The translations under genes and the position numbers were made by a program. A stretch of 46,479 nucleotides of DNA from an uncultured Prevotellaceae bacterium. GTDB taxonomy: Bacteria > Bacteroidota > Bacteroidia > Bacteroidales > Bacteroidaceae. Where the stretch lies: positions 1-46,479 of the forward strand of contig OMZE01000030.1 in assembly GCA_900315455.1 (NCBI GenBank), read 5' to 3'. The notes under the pieces are model-generated. The model made no database searches. It was not told where the DNA came from and saw only the letters and a list, made by a program, of their open reading frames with translations. Below are positions 9,108-18,700 of the stretch, in pieces. Positions within the stretch are counted from its first letter, which is position 1, and the number at the start of each line of letters is the position of its first letter.

Positions 9108-10810
9108 TCTAGGGCGTTTTCCAGTAATTTGATGAAGGCGGGATTGTCGAACAGCAGTTTGCTGTGTCCGAATTGGAAATACACGTTCCTGGCACCTTTC
9201 GTGGGATTGGTCCATATCACGGGATGGTCGCCCATCTTGATGTCGGTATTGATGGTGTAACTGGCCTCGTCGACATGAGCCAGCACATGCACGTTCTGGC
9301 GTGGGTCCTTGTTGTAGGTGTACCATTCGTCGTCTTCAATGACGAAAGTGCCGGGGATGTCTTTCATCACGGGATGTTGCCGGTCTTCCACCCGCACGGT
9401 GCCGTCGCACTTGTCGGCGATGTAGTTCTGATAGCGCACGCTGCCCATGAAGTCGGAGAACCACTGCCACATGCTGTATCCGTCGAACTCACCGAGCAAG
9501 GAGGCATGGTGGAAACCGATATAGTTGCCCGTGCCACGGTCGATATAGCGTTGGAAATCTTCTTGCGACTCCTTGCTCCAGGCATAGGGAGGGTGGTTCA
9601 ACTGAAGGATGAGGTGATACTTGCCGAGTTCATCTTTGGCGATGTGCTCTGCCGTGCTCAGAATGGTCAGTTGCATGTGGAACCGCTCCTTGTTGTCTTC
9701 GAGCCATTGCAGGCCAGTGGCAGTAAACGGTTCATGCAGTCCGCCCCGCTCTGCCAGTACGAGGACTTGGCGTGGGGGAACAGTGGCTTTCTTGTTCTTG
9801 AGGAGCGAGAGATAGAGGGTTGTGCGCTCATCGCCCTGGCTGTTGTCGCTGGCATAGTCCCAGTACATGCCGCCTCGTAGGTGATGGTCGAGGATATACT
9901 GGCATTTGGCTGCCAACGAGCGGATGTTCTCATATCCTCTCACCAGTTCTCCCCGTTCGTTGGTGATGTAGGGCACCATGCCCACATCGTCCCAACGCTT
10001 CTCATAGCCTCTGGGCAGGATGCCGGTGCGGTCGTATTCCCTCAGCCCATGGTCGTCGCGTTTGCCACGACCATAGAAAGGCATTCCCATCACCAGTTTG
10101 CTGGCGGGCACTCCTGCTTTCAGGTGCGCCTCTACCGCCTGCGATGAGGTGATGTGACTGGATATGGGCGAGGGGTAGAGGGCGGCATGGTGTTTGGGCG
10201 GGTTGCCCATGTCGTAGGCCATGACGTTGACGAAGTCCATGTATGGTATGCACGAGGGGAAGTCGATGTATTTAGCGTCGCACACCGTGGCGGCGGTGAG
10301 GAGTTTCTTCTTTCCCAATGTGCGGCGCAGGTCGCGCATGAGCAGGGTGAAGTTCTTCGTGTCGTCAGGAGATGAAGAGATGCCTGCCGACGATTGGGTG
10401 GGATATTCCCAGTCGATGTCGATACCGTCGAGGGCGAATTCCGCAACCACCCTCCGGCAGTCTTTAACGAAAGCCTCGCGGTTTTTTTCCGAGGCTGCCA
10501 TCTCGCTGAAGCGTCCGCTGCCCCATCCTCCGATGCTGAGCATCACTTTCAGCGACGGGTTCTTGCTCTTCAGCCCTACAATCATGCGCAGACGGTCGGG
10601 ATTGTCCACCCTCACGCCATCGAAGGAGTCGCTGACGTGCCCGAAGGCGTAGTTGATGTGTGTCATCGTCATGGGGTCGGGCACCTCGTTGGTCCACGAG
10701 GTGACATATGCCACAACCAGCATGTTGTCGGTGGCTTTTTGTTTCGCCGATGCCGTGAGCACTGTGAGCATGGCGATGGCGAGGCATAGGATTTTGTTGG
10801 TCTTCTTCAT
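9086..10810 (-). CDS. GH18 chitinase-type domain fused to a ThuA domain
   Basis: 574 residues from ATG 10810 (a longer frame to 10849 overlaps the previous gene; MKKTNKILCLAIAM is the clear signal-peptide start). Residues about 30-345 are a GH18 TIM barrel with SIGGWGSG, the catalytic DGIDIDWE (Glu135 as proton donor) and MAYDMG. Residues about 349-571 are a ThuA domain: VLVLAERGG, NYIGFHHAS, HPVMKDIPGTF, DDEWYTY and PVIWTN...VYFQFGH line up with the free ThuA protein at 5898-6707. The GH18 should cleave beta-1,4-linked GlcNAc backbones; the ThuA role is unknown. The gene follows GH16-GH18 by 13 nt, and GH9 starts inside its end. The GH18 part is strikingly similar to that of its upstream neighbour, which suggests tandem duplication. 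Confidence 0.92.
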   Translation of the reverse strand: MKKTNKILCLAIAMLTVLTASAKQKATDNMLVVAYVTSWTNEVPDPMTMTHINYAFGHVSDSFDGVRVDNPDRLRMIVGLKSKNPSLKVMLSIGGWGSGRFSEMAASEKNREAFVKDCRRVVAEFALDGIDIDWEYPTQSSAGISSSPDDTKNFTLLMRDLRRTLGKKKLLTAATVCDAKYIDFPSCIPYMDFVNVMAYDMGNPPKHHAALYPSPISSHITSSQAVEAHLKAGVPASKLVMGMPFYGRGKRDDHGLREYDRTGILPRGYEKRWDDVGMVPYITNERGELVRGYENIRSLAAKCQYILDHHLRGGMYWDYASDNSQGDERTTLYLSLLKNKKATVPPRQVLVLAERGGLHEPFTATGLQWLEDNKERFHMQLTILSTAEHIAKDELGKYHLILQLNHPPYAWSKESQEDFQRYIDRGTGNYIGFHHASLLGEFDGYSMWQWFSDFMGSVRYQNYIADKCDGTVRVEDRQHPVMKDIPGTFVIEDDEWYTYNKDPRQNVHVLAHVDEASYTINTDIKMGDHPVIWTNPTKGARNVYFQFGHSKLLFDNPAFIKLLENALEWTLEEH

Positions 10811-10823
10811 AGGTGTGGTGTCT

Positions 10824-13502
10824 TTACGGGGTGATTGCTTTCTTGCCATGGGAGATGAGTATTTGTTTTGATGGCAGGTCTCCTTTCCTGTCCGTCCCGC
10901 TTCCTACGGCTCTTCCCATGAGGTCATACCAGTTGTTGTCTTCACGGCTGTTGACCATCATGGGCTTGTCAATGGCAGTGGTGATGTTCTCGGTCGACAG
11001 CACCACGTGTTCGGTGTCGCTGGTGTCGATGGTGAAGACATACACGTCGCCTGGGGTGAGTTGCTTCCCGCTGCGGAGTTTCACGTTGCCGCAGTCTGGC
11101 GTGTTGTAATTCACGTAAAAGACATCACTCGTAGTCGTTATTTTGGGATTGGTGAAGGGGGTGAACTCGTCGTTGGAGTCATTGCCGAAGGAGTTTTGGT
11201 GGAAGAACTTGAAATTCACCTTGTCGGGGTTCAGTTGCTTGCCCACCTCAAAGGTTATCTGGTGATGGGTGGCGTCAATCTGTGCCATCGGCAGCGCACG
11301 GCTTTCCGACCAGCCATCGTCGTTGCCGGGAATATAGGTGGGTTTCCCATAACTCGAATTGGCTCCAATGACCCAGATACAGCCTGTGCCATCCCATGTG
11401 TGGTAGGTGAGGGGCTGTCCCTCTTCATCGAGGGGCGTGACATGGAAACACTGGTTGTTGAAATCGGCGCTGATGTCGTATTTCCCCGACACGGCACGGA
11501 ACAGGTAGGTGCCGTCGCCTTGCCGTTGGAAGAAATCGGGGTCGTAATACCAATTGTCGGACACCATCTCATCGGCACCAGAGGCTTCGTAGGTGTGGCC
11601 TTGTGTCAGGTCAATGGCATTGCCGTATTGGTTGGCTCCGACATACTCCAAAGGCACACCGCCAAAAAGGAGGTTCTCTTTCTTTACGGCATTGCCCACC
11701 AGACAGTCGTACACGGTATAGCGCTCTGTGCCCATCTGGTTGTCGTTGGCGTATTCCCAATACATACCTCCTGCCAGGTCGTTGTCTACGATATACTGGC
11801 ACTTGATGGTAAGCGACCTCGCGTTGTCGTAGCCGTAGACGAACTGGCCGTTCTGGTTGGTCACATAGGGCACCTTAGCCACGTCGTCGAAATGGTCTAT
11901 CCATTTCCCTTCGCCGATGCCGTCTTCTATCTCTTGCAGCGACACCTGGTTGGCGGAGCCGCTGCCGTCGCCGTTGCCATTGCCATAGAAGGCCATGCCC
12001 ATTACCAGTTTCTCGGGTGGGATGCCTGCTTTCAGGTGGTTCTGTATCGACTCATGGACCACGCACCAGCCGTTGCCCACTGTTCCACCGCGGTAGAGGG
12101 CGGAATGGTGATGGGGCGGACTGGCCATGTCGTAGGTCATGACATTTACGAAATCCAGGTATCCTATGAGACTGTTGTAATCATAATAGTCGGGGCTCGA
12201 CGATGATGCCATAGTAAGCAACAGGTTGTCGCCCAATGCCTCGCGCAGGTCACGCATCAGCAGTGTGTAGTTGTTTTTCTCACCGGCAGGCGATGTCTCT
12301 CCCGAGGAGTTGTTGCCGGGAAATTCCCAGTCGATGTCGATGCCGTCGATACCGTTTTGGTCGCAGAAGTTGCGGCATGACTGTGCGAAGGCCTTCCGCT
12401 TGGCTTCATCGGCGGCAACGGGTGAGAAATTGCCGCGACCCCATCCTCCGATGCTCAGCAATACTTTCAGCGCAGGGTTCTTTTGCTTGAGCGCCACAAT
12501 CTCCTGGAAACGGTTCTTGCCGTCCACATAGACCTGCGAGTTGTTGTCGATGCCACCGAAGGCATAGTTGATATGTGTCATGGCGTTGGCATCGACGGCA
12601 ACCGACGACCATGACGTGACATATGCCACCACTTTCTTTGCTGTGGCAGGCATAGGCTTTTTGTATACGCGTACATAGTCAACAAGCATTTCGGTGGGCA
12701 AGGCGCTCTCGTCTACACCTTGTGCTCCGCCCCACGAACCTCCCCATGCCAGGTTGAGAATGGGATAGAAGGCATAGTGGAAGGGCCACACCGAATGGTC
12801 GTCGCTCTCTTTCAGAAATTCCATGTGCTTCTGTCCGTCGACAAAAAACGACAGTTTCTCCGAGGTCCACTCCAACGCATAGATATGATACTCTTCTTCT
12901 GCCGTCGGAAGGTATAGGGAATGGGTCTTCTGCGTGTTGGCAGGATGGTTGTAGGCCTCGCAGTGAATAGACGACGACACGTTGCCGGGAGAGTAGCCCA
13001 CCTCTTCCATGATGTCAATCTCGCCACAGCGGGGCCAGGGATTCGTCGACCAGTCGACGTTCGACGGCATCATCCAGAATGCCGGCCAGGTGCCACGGCC
13101 TTTGGGCAACTTGATGCGGGCCTCGAAATAGCCGTAGCGCCAACCCTCGTTGGGACGGGCGTTGATGCGGCCCGACACGATTTGGTCGTCTACTTTCTGC
13201 AGGCGGATGGTCAGATGGTCGTCTTCCACAAACACCACTTTGTTGCCTCTGAAGGTCTTCCCTACGTATCGCTGCAACTCGTTGTTCACCCATCCGGGGT
13301 CGTGAATCTCGAATTTCCAGTCGTTGGTGTTCAACTCACTGCCGTCGAATTCATCGCTCCAGTCCAACTGATACCCCTCGGGTACAAATCCCGACTCTTC
13401 ATGGGTGGTCTCCAACCCGGTGCCGGTTTGTGCATACAGGGTGGTGGCGGAGAAAAAGAGCATGAGCAATGCCACGACATTTTTCATTCTTGCCTTTTTC
13501 AT
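10824..13502 (-). CDS. Bifunctional GH16-GH18 enzyme with surface-type C-terminal module and sorting-like tail
   Basis: 892 residues from ATG 13502 (frame open to 13520). A signal peptide ending in TTLYAQ is followed by a GH16 laminarinase-like jelly roll (about 45-282) with EIDIMEE (Glu161 nucleophile, Glu166 acid/base), then a GH18 barrel (about 290-605) with SIGGWG and DGIDIDWE (Glu393). Residues about 630-840 hold a two-part beta module (GTYLFRAVSGKYDI, then CIWVIGANSSYGKP and VNFKFFHQNS) that resembles the repeats of the surface protein at 25130-27421. The tail has YDLMGR and HGKK. GH16 with this motif usually cleaves beta-1,3 or mixed beta-glucans and GH18 cleaves chitin, so one polypeptide could open glucan-chitin walls. 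It is the first gene of the minus-strand operon, with a well-matched promoter at 13607-13637. Confidence 0.92.
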   Translation of the reverse strand: MKKARMKNVVALLMLFFSATTLYAQTGTGLETTHEESGFVPEGYQLDWSDEFDGSELNTNDWKFEIHDPGWVNNELQRYVGKTFRGNKVVFVEDDHLTIRLQKVDDQIVSGRINARPNEGWRYGYFEARIKLPKGRGTWPAFWMMPSNVDWSTNPWPRCGEIDIMEEVGYSPGNVSSSIHCEAYNHPANTQKTHSLYLPTAEEEYHIYALEWTSEKLSFFVDGQKHMEFLKESDDHSVWPFHYAFYPILNLAWGGSWGGAQGVDESALPTEMLVDYVRVYKKPMPATAKKVVAYVTSWSSVAVDANAMTHINYAFGGIDNNSQVYVDGKNRFQEIVALKQKNPALKVLLSIGGWGRGNFSPVAADEAKRKAFAQSCRNFCDQNGIDGIDIDWEFPGNNSSGETSPAGEKNNYTLLMRDLREALGDNLLLTMASSSSPDYYDYNSLIGYLDFVNVMTYDMASPPHHHSALYRGGTVGNGWCVVHESIQNHLKAGIPPEKLVMGMAFYGNGNGDGSGSANQVSLQEIEDGIGEGKWIDHFDDVAKVPYVTNQNGQFVYGYDNARSLTIKCQYIVDNDLAGGMYWEYANDNQMGTERYTVYDCLVGNAVKKENLLFGGVPLEYVGANQYGNAIDLTQGHTYEASGADEMVSDNWYYDPDFFQRQGDGTYLFRAVSGKYDISADFNNQCFHVTPLDEEGQPLTYHTWDGTGCIWVIGANSSYGKPTYIPGNDDGWSESRALPMAQIDATHHQITFEVGKQLNPDKVNFKFFHQNSFGNDSNDEFTPFTNPKITTTSDVFYVNYNTPDCGNVKLRSGKQLTPGDVYVFTIDTSDTEHVVLSTENITTAIDKPMMVNSREDNNWYDLMGRAVGSGTDRKGDLPSKQILISHGKKAITP

Positions 13503-13594
13503 TGTACTGTTTGTTGACAATTATCTTTAGGTATTATAGTAGTAATCACGATAGTGCCCAATAAAGCGAAAGCCGAGAGAAGCATCCTATATTC

Positions 13595-13607
13595 GCCACT
13601 CAGTGGC
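13595..13607. promoter_or_regulatory. Palindrome at the predicted start site of the GH operon
   Basis: GCCACT-C-AGTGGC is a perfect 6-1-6 palindrome. It touches the last base of the minus-strand -7 box and covers the predicted +1. An operator there would control initiation, and in RNA it would form a small hairpin at the 5' end. No second copy was recognised in front of susC. Confidence 0.4.
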
Positions 13608-13637
13608 AAATTTAGCGAAAAAATGAATGCAGACAAA
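13607..13637 (-). promoter_or_regulatory. Promoter of the six-gene GH operon
   Basis: On the minus strand TTTG (13637-13634), 19 bp, then TAAATTTG (13614-13607) match the Bacteroidetes TTTG/TAnnTTTG promoter at optimal spacing. The predicted start near 13601 leaves a leader of about 100 nt before the ATG at 13502. Confidence 0.65.
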
Positions 13638-13794
13638 GAGCCTTTACGGGAAAAGTGGATTCAAAAGTGTCGTGATTATTATTTAATTGTTTGTAATTTA
13701 GATGGTTACGTAATAGTAACGAGACATAAAAATGTAGATAGTTGTTATGTTATATGATAAAAAAATATGGTATCAGAAAAAAAATAAGCAATTG

Positions 13795-13826
13795 CTTGTG
13801 AGTTTCTGGCTTTTTTTATATTTTTG
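13795..13826 (+). promoter_or_regulatory. Promoter of the DUF6377 regulator gene
   Basis: CTTG (13795-13798), 20 bp, then TATTTTTG (13819-13826) match the Bacteroidetes consensus. The predicted start is near 13832, giving a leader of about 28 nt before ATG 13860. This argues against the longer frame from 13824, which would begin inside the promoter. Confidence 0.6.
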
Positions 13827-13859
13827 CCAAAACTGATTTTTTTTGGCCAATCAATACCG

Positions 13860-15554
13860 ATGATGAACAAGTTTTACCTCTTTACGTTTTTCTTCCTTCT
13901 ATCACTTTTTTCCATAGAGGTAAAAGGTGCCGCCATGCTTGATGACGACAAGCAGACCACCATCTTGTTGCAGCAGTTGGATTCTGCCATTGCTCACATC
14001 CAGGAATACGATGCCGCCCATGAGAAGGCTATCGGCGACATCAAACAGCAACTGCGTCATCTTCAAGGTGGTTTGGCAGAAGAGATGGCGTTGACCGACA
14101 AACTCATCGAGGCGTATTCAAAGTTCAATTACGACTCCACCACCGTTTACATCAACCGCTACCTGAAATTGGCTGAGCAGAGTGGCAATTGGGGGCTCAT
14201 CACCCGCGCTAAATTGCGCAAGGCTCAATTCTATGCCAAGACAGGAGCCTATCTCGAATCGGTGAGCATCCTCAAGGAAATCGATGAAGACCATTTGCCC
14301 GACAGCATCCTTCCTTATTATTATAATGCATGTAGGGATGTGTATGGGGAGTCGGGATACTACTCCCACGATGATGACTTTAAGGCCGATTATCTCGATA
14401 AGGCAGGTCGTAGCCGCTACTTGCTCGAACAATACTACAGCCGTGAACCGGAGAGCGATGCTTATCTCGACTTGCTCGAAACTCGGGAACGCAACAAGCA
14501 TAACTATGAGGCTGCACTCAAATACAGTGACTTGAGACTCCAGCGCACCGACTCCCTCGCCAAGAAATTCTCAGAGATAGCCTATTTCCGCTCGTTGGTC
14601 TTCCATGGACTTGGAGACAAGGAGAAAGAAAAACAATGGCTCATCAGGTCGGCCATCGGAGACCTGCGCCATTCCATCAAGGACCAGGCTTCGCTCTGGA
14701 CACTTGCCGACTTGCTCAGCGAGGAGGGCGACGTAAAAAGGTCATACCTGCTCATCAATATTTCCCAGGATGGGCTGCAGCAATACAATTCCCCCTTGCG
14801 CAACTTGCAGAGCATCAACATTCTCAACAACATCGCCCACAACTACCAGTTGATGACCAACAACCAGAACCATAAGTTGACCACTATGCTTATCCTCGCT
14901 GGCGTGTTGGCATTGCTCCTGGCCATGGCAGTGGTATATGTGATTCTCCAGATGCGCAGGCTGAGGGCGGCGCGTCGCGACCTGCACGAAAGCAACCAGA
15001 ACCTGAAGACGCTCAACGAGCAACTCCAGCAAACGATAGAGCAACTCCACCAGAGCAACAACTTGCTCAGTGAGAGCAACCGCATGAAAGAAGTTTATAT
15101 GGGCAACTTCCTCACGCTTTGTTCCGACTATCTCAAAAAAATGGAGAATTTCCGTTCCACTGCCCTGAAAAAACAGAAGAGCGGCCAACTTGCGGAGTAT
15201 CTGTCTTCAAAGAAAATGCTCGAGATGAAGTCGAGGGACTTCGAGGAGTTGCTGGGCAACTTCGACAAAGCATTCCTCACCATCTTGCCTACTTTCATCG
15301 ATGAGTTCAATGCACTTCTTCAACCCCAAAACCGTATTATCCCGCCAAAAGAAAATTCACTCACCACGGAATTGCGTATCTTCGCATTGATACGACTCGG
15401 CATCACCGACAGTTCCAAAATAGCCGAATTCCTGAATTATTCCGTACACACGATTTACAACTATCGGTCTACTGTGAAAAATGCCTCCATAGGTCCTCGC
15501 GAGAACTTTGAAAAGGCTGTGAAGCAAATTGGCAACAATTTGACCACTTTATAA
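13860..15554 (+). CDS. Membrane-anchored TPR/DUF6377-type transcriptional regulator
   Basis: 564 residues from ATG 13860 (or 13863). A signal-like N-terminal segment (KFYLFTFFFLLSLFS) leads into a helical, TPR-like outer region (about 30-335), one transmembrane helix (about 343-364, MLILAGVLALLLAMAVVYV), a coiled coil (about 375-415) and a C-terminal LuxR-like helix-turn-helix (about 500-550, with ELRIFALIRLGITDSSKIAEFL). This is the layout of DUF6377 proteins that sit next to polysaccharide loci in Bacteroidales. The topology places a sensor domain in the periplasm and the DNA-binding domain in the cytoplasm. It lies between the divergent GH operon and the susC operon, so it probably senses a released oligosaccharide and activates both. 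No histidine kinase or sigma/anti-sigma genes are present in the window. Confidence 0.82.
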   Translation: MMNKFYLFTFFFLLSLFSIEVKGAAMLDDDKQTTILLQQLDSAIAHIQEYDAAHEKAIGDIKQQLRHLQGGLAEEMALTDKLIEAYSKFNYDSTTVYINRYLKLAEQSGNWGLITRAKLRKAQFYAKTGAYLESVSILKEIDEDHLPDSILPYYYNACRDVYGESGYYSHDDDFKADYLDKAGRSRYLLEQYYSREPESDAYLDLLETRERNKHNYEAALKYSDLRLQRTDSLAKKFSEIAYFRSLVFHGLGDKEKEKQWLIRSAIGDLRHSIKDQASLWTLADLLSEEGDVKRSYLLINISQDGLQQYNSPLRNLQSINILNNIAHNYQLMTNNQNHKLTTMLILAGVLALLLAMAVVYVILQMRRLRAARRDLHESNQNLKTLNEQLQQTIEQLHQSNNLLSESNRMKEVYMGNFLTLCSDYLKKMENFRSTALKKQKSGQLAEYLSSKKMLEMKSRDFEELLGNFDKAFLTILPTFIDEFNALLQPQNRIIPPKENSLTTELRIFALIRLGITDSSKIAEFLNYSVHTIYNYRSTVKNASIGPRENFEKAVKQIGNNLTTL

Positions 15555-15678
15555 AATCTACTTTTATAGAATATTGGATTTTCTGTAAAGTGCTGATAAA
15601 CAAGTGTTTGTAATTGTCGATGTTTTACACTTTTCCACTTTTTCAATTTTGCCCGCATCTGCGTGTTGTTGTTTTTGC

Positions 15679-15686
15679 TATCTTTG
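15679..15686 (+). promoter_or_regulatory. -7 box of the susC operon
   Basis: TATCTTTG matches the TAnnTTTG consensus and lies 67 bp before the susC start. No TTTG stands at the normal distance upstream; the nearest (15648-15651) is 27 bp away. A weak -33 element is what one expects of an activator-dependent promoter. Confidence 0.5.
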
Positions 15687-15753
15687 CATGGAGAATAAAC
15701 CTAAATAACTTTGATTAAAATTCTTTTTACTAAAAACCTTAAATATCTGTTTA

Positions 15754-18700
15754 ATGAGAAAGAAACCTTTGAAACAGTTCTTTACGATTTTGCTGATGAT
15801 GGCCATTGGCTCATTGCCCATGAGCGCACAGCAACATATCGTGAAAGGACTCGTCGTCGACACGGAAGGCACTCCGCTGCCTGGTGTCACTGTGGTTGTA
15901 AGGGGTAAAGAGGCTGGGGGCACCGTCACTTCGGTCGACGGAAAATATGCGCTTAACGCCGAACCCCGCGATACCCTGACATTCTCTTACATTGGTTTTG
16001 CTACAGTGAAAGAGTATGTAGGAAGACGTGACGAAATCGATGTAGTGATGAGGGAAGACGAGAACACCCTCGATGAGATGGTGGTCGTGGCTTTTGCCAA
16101 GCAGAAGAAAAACTCTGTCATCGGCTCCATCGAGACCATCAACCCCGCCGAGTTGCGCACGCCGAGTACCAACCTCACCAATACGATGGCTGGACGTATC
16201 GCCGGTGTCGTATCTTATCAACGTACGGGTGAGCCTGGCAAGGACAACGCCAACTTCTTCATCCGTGGCGTGAGTAGTCTGGAGAGTTCGCTTGCCGGAC
16301 CGCTGATCCTTATCGACGGCATTGAAATGTCAACAGAAGACCTGGCACGTCTGGAACCGGAAAACATCGCCAGTTTCTCTATCATGAAAGACGCTACCGC
16401 CACCGCACTCTATGGTTCCAAGGGCGCCAACGGCGTAATCCTTGTCACCACCAAGTCGGGTAAGAAGGGCAAACTCAAGATTACCACTCGCCTGGAAACA
16501 CAAATCTCCACACCAACGAAGATTCTGGAATTTGTGGATGGCGTGGAGTATATGAATCTCTATAATTATGCGGTACGCACACGCGATGTACAAGGTGTGA
16601 CCAGCGATGCCTACCTGATGGAGAAGATAGAGAACACCCGAAAAGGCGTAGACCCGATGCTCTATCCTAACGTCGACTGGTATGGCATGATGTTCAAGAA
16701 CGCCGCCATCAACACCAAGGCTACGGTTACTGCCTCGGGTGGTGGCGAGGTGGCACAGTATTACCTCTCTGCCGCCTACACCCACGAGAATGGTTTGCTG
16801 AAGGTACCGTCGGTGAACAACTACAACAACAACATCAGCATCAACCGCTACAATATCCGCGCCAATATCGACGTGAACCTCACGAAGACAACGAAGGCGG
16901 CCGTAAAGGTTTATACACTGCTCGACCGCTCCAACACGCCTGCCGCATCTACATCCAACCTCTTCGACCAGATTATGCGTGCCAATCCCGTCGACTTCCC
17001 CGCCTTCTACGACAAGTCTATCGACAATACCTGGTATTATGCCGACCACGTGCTCTACGGCAACAATGTGGGTAGCGTGCGCTATCCCAACCCCTACGCC
17101 GAGATGATGGTGGGCTATTCCGACGCTTTCTCCTATACGGGAAACTCCATCTTCACCATCGAACAAGACCTGAAGATGATTACCGAAGGACTCTCAGCAC
17201 GCGCGCTGGCATCGTTCACCTCTACAGGCTCAAATACCAACACGCGCTCCATGACCCCGTTCTACTACGCGCTGAAGACCGAGGTGAGCGAGTTGGGCAC
17301 GAAATACAGTCTCGACCAGGTGCAGGAGGGTACCGACCGCCTGAGCAACCCCCAGCAGAGTCTCTCTACCAGCAGTTCCTATTACTTTGAGGCTGCTATC
17401 CAGTATAACAGGGAGTTCGGCAAGCATGGCGTGAGCGGCATGTTGGTAGGACAGATGAAGGAACAGTTGCTGGGCAACCAGGGCGGTGCCTTCGGCTCAC
17501 TGCCCATCCGCACACTGGGCCTCTCGGGCCGCTTCACCTACAGTTATGGCGAACGCTATTACCTGGAGGCCAACTTCGGCTACAATGGCTCTGAGAAGTT
17601 CGACCGCGACCACCGTTGGGGCTTCTTCCCCTCTATCGGTGTGGGATACATCATCTCGAATGAGCCTTTCTGGCAGAATTCTTCCATCGCAAAAATCTTC
17701 CCGATGTTTAAACTCAAGGGAAGTTACGGACTGGTGGGCAACGACAATATCATGTCGACAAGCCAGCGCTTCTACTACCTCGCCGACGTGAATACCAACA
17801 ACGGTGGCTTAGGATATGCCTGGGGACAGGATTTCAATGTCACCTACAACGGCTACTCCATCAACCGCTATGCCAACTCCAAGATTGGATGGGAGGCTGC
17901 CACCATGCAGAACTACGGTGTGGAAATCGATTTCATGCACAAGGCAACCATACAGTTTGAATACTTCCGCGAAGACCGCGACGACATCTACCAGCGCATG
18001 GGGTCGGTGCCAATGACCATGGGCGCCACCGCCGATATCTATGCCAATATGGGTAAGACCAAAAAGCATGGTATCGACGCCTCCTGCGACATCAACTGGA
18101 GCATAACTCCACACTGGTGGCTGCAGACACGTTTCAATTATACCTACACCACCAGTGAGTATATCCGGGGCGGCGACCTCGTCTATCCCGAACCCTGGCG
18201 CAACCGGTTCGGCTACAACCTGAGCCAGCAATGGGGATATGTGGCAGAACGACTCTTCATCGACCAGAACGATGTGGAGAACAGCCCGCGCCAGGAAGTG
18301 GTGGCAGGTGCTACCTACATGGCAGGCGACATCAAGTATGTTGACATCAACAACGACGGTGTCATCAACTCGAAGGATATGGTGGCCATCGGTTATCCTA
18401 CCGACCCGGAAATCGTCTACGGTTTTGGAGCATCGACGGGGTACAAGAACTTCGACTTCTCCTTCTTCTTCCAGGGAGTGGCTCATTCTTCGTTCTTCAT
18501 CCAGCCTTCGTCCATCGAGCCGTTGGCCAACCACCGCAATGCGCTCAAACTGGTGGCTGGCAACTACTGGAGTGAGGAGAATCCCGACCCGCAGGCTTTC
18601 TGGCCCCGCTTGTCTACTGCCGGGGTGGCCAACAATACTGTGAACTCTACATGGTGGCTGCGCGACGGTTCGTTCCTGCGCCTGAAGACCGTGGAGATGG

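Larger units (their letters stand above)
13503..13859. other. Divergent intergenic control region
   Basis: This 357 bp gap separates the GH16-GH18 operon from the regulator gene. It holds one good promoter for each side (13607-13637 minus, 13795-13826 plus) and a perfect palindrome at 13595-13607. It is AT-rich. A 67-codon plus-strand frame at 13554-13757 overlaps the minus promoter, resembles nothing and is not treated as a gene. Confidence 0.6.

Noticed and set aside
9108-9326. N-terminal extension of the GH9 frame
   Set aside because: Lies within the ThuA-coding part of the previous gene, is Arg/Gln-rich and comes before a clear signal peptide.
11007-12206. 399-codon plus-strand frame
   Set aside because: Antisense to the GH16-GH18 gene, whose motifs are unmistakable; low-complexity Val/Gly/His composition.
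13554-13757. 67-codon frame in the divergent control region
   Set aside because: It overlaps the promoter of the GH operon, has no ribosome site and no recognisable protein features.
15550-15568. AT-only inverted repeat at the end of the regulator gene
   Set aside because: TATAAAA/TTTTATA has a weak stem and overlaps the stop codon; not convincing as a terminator.
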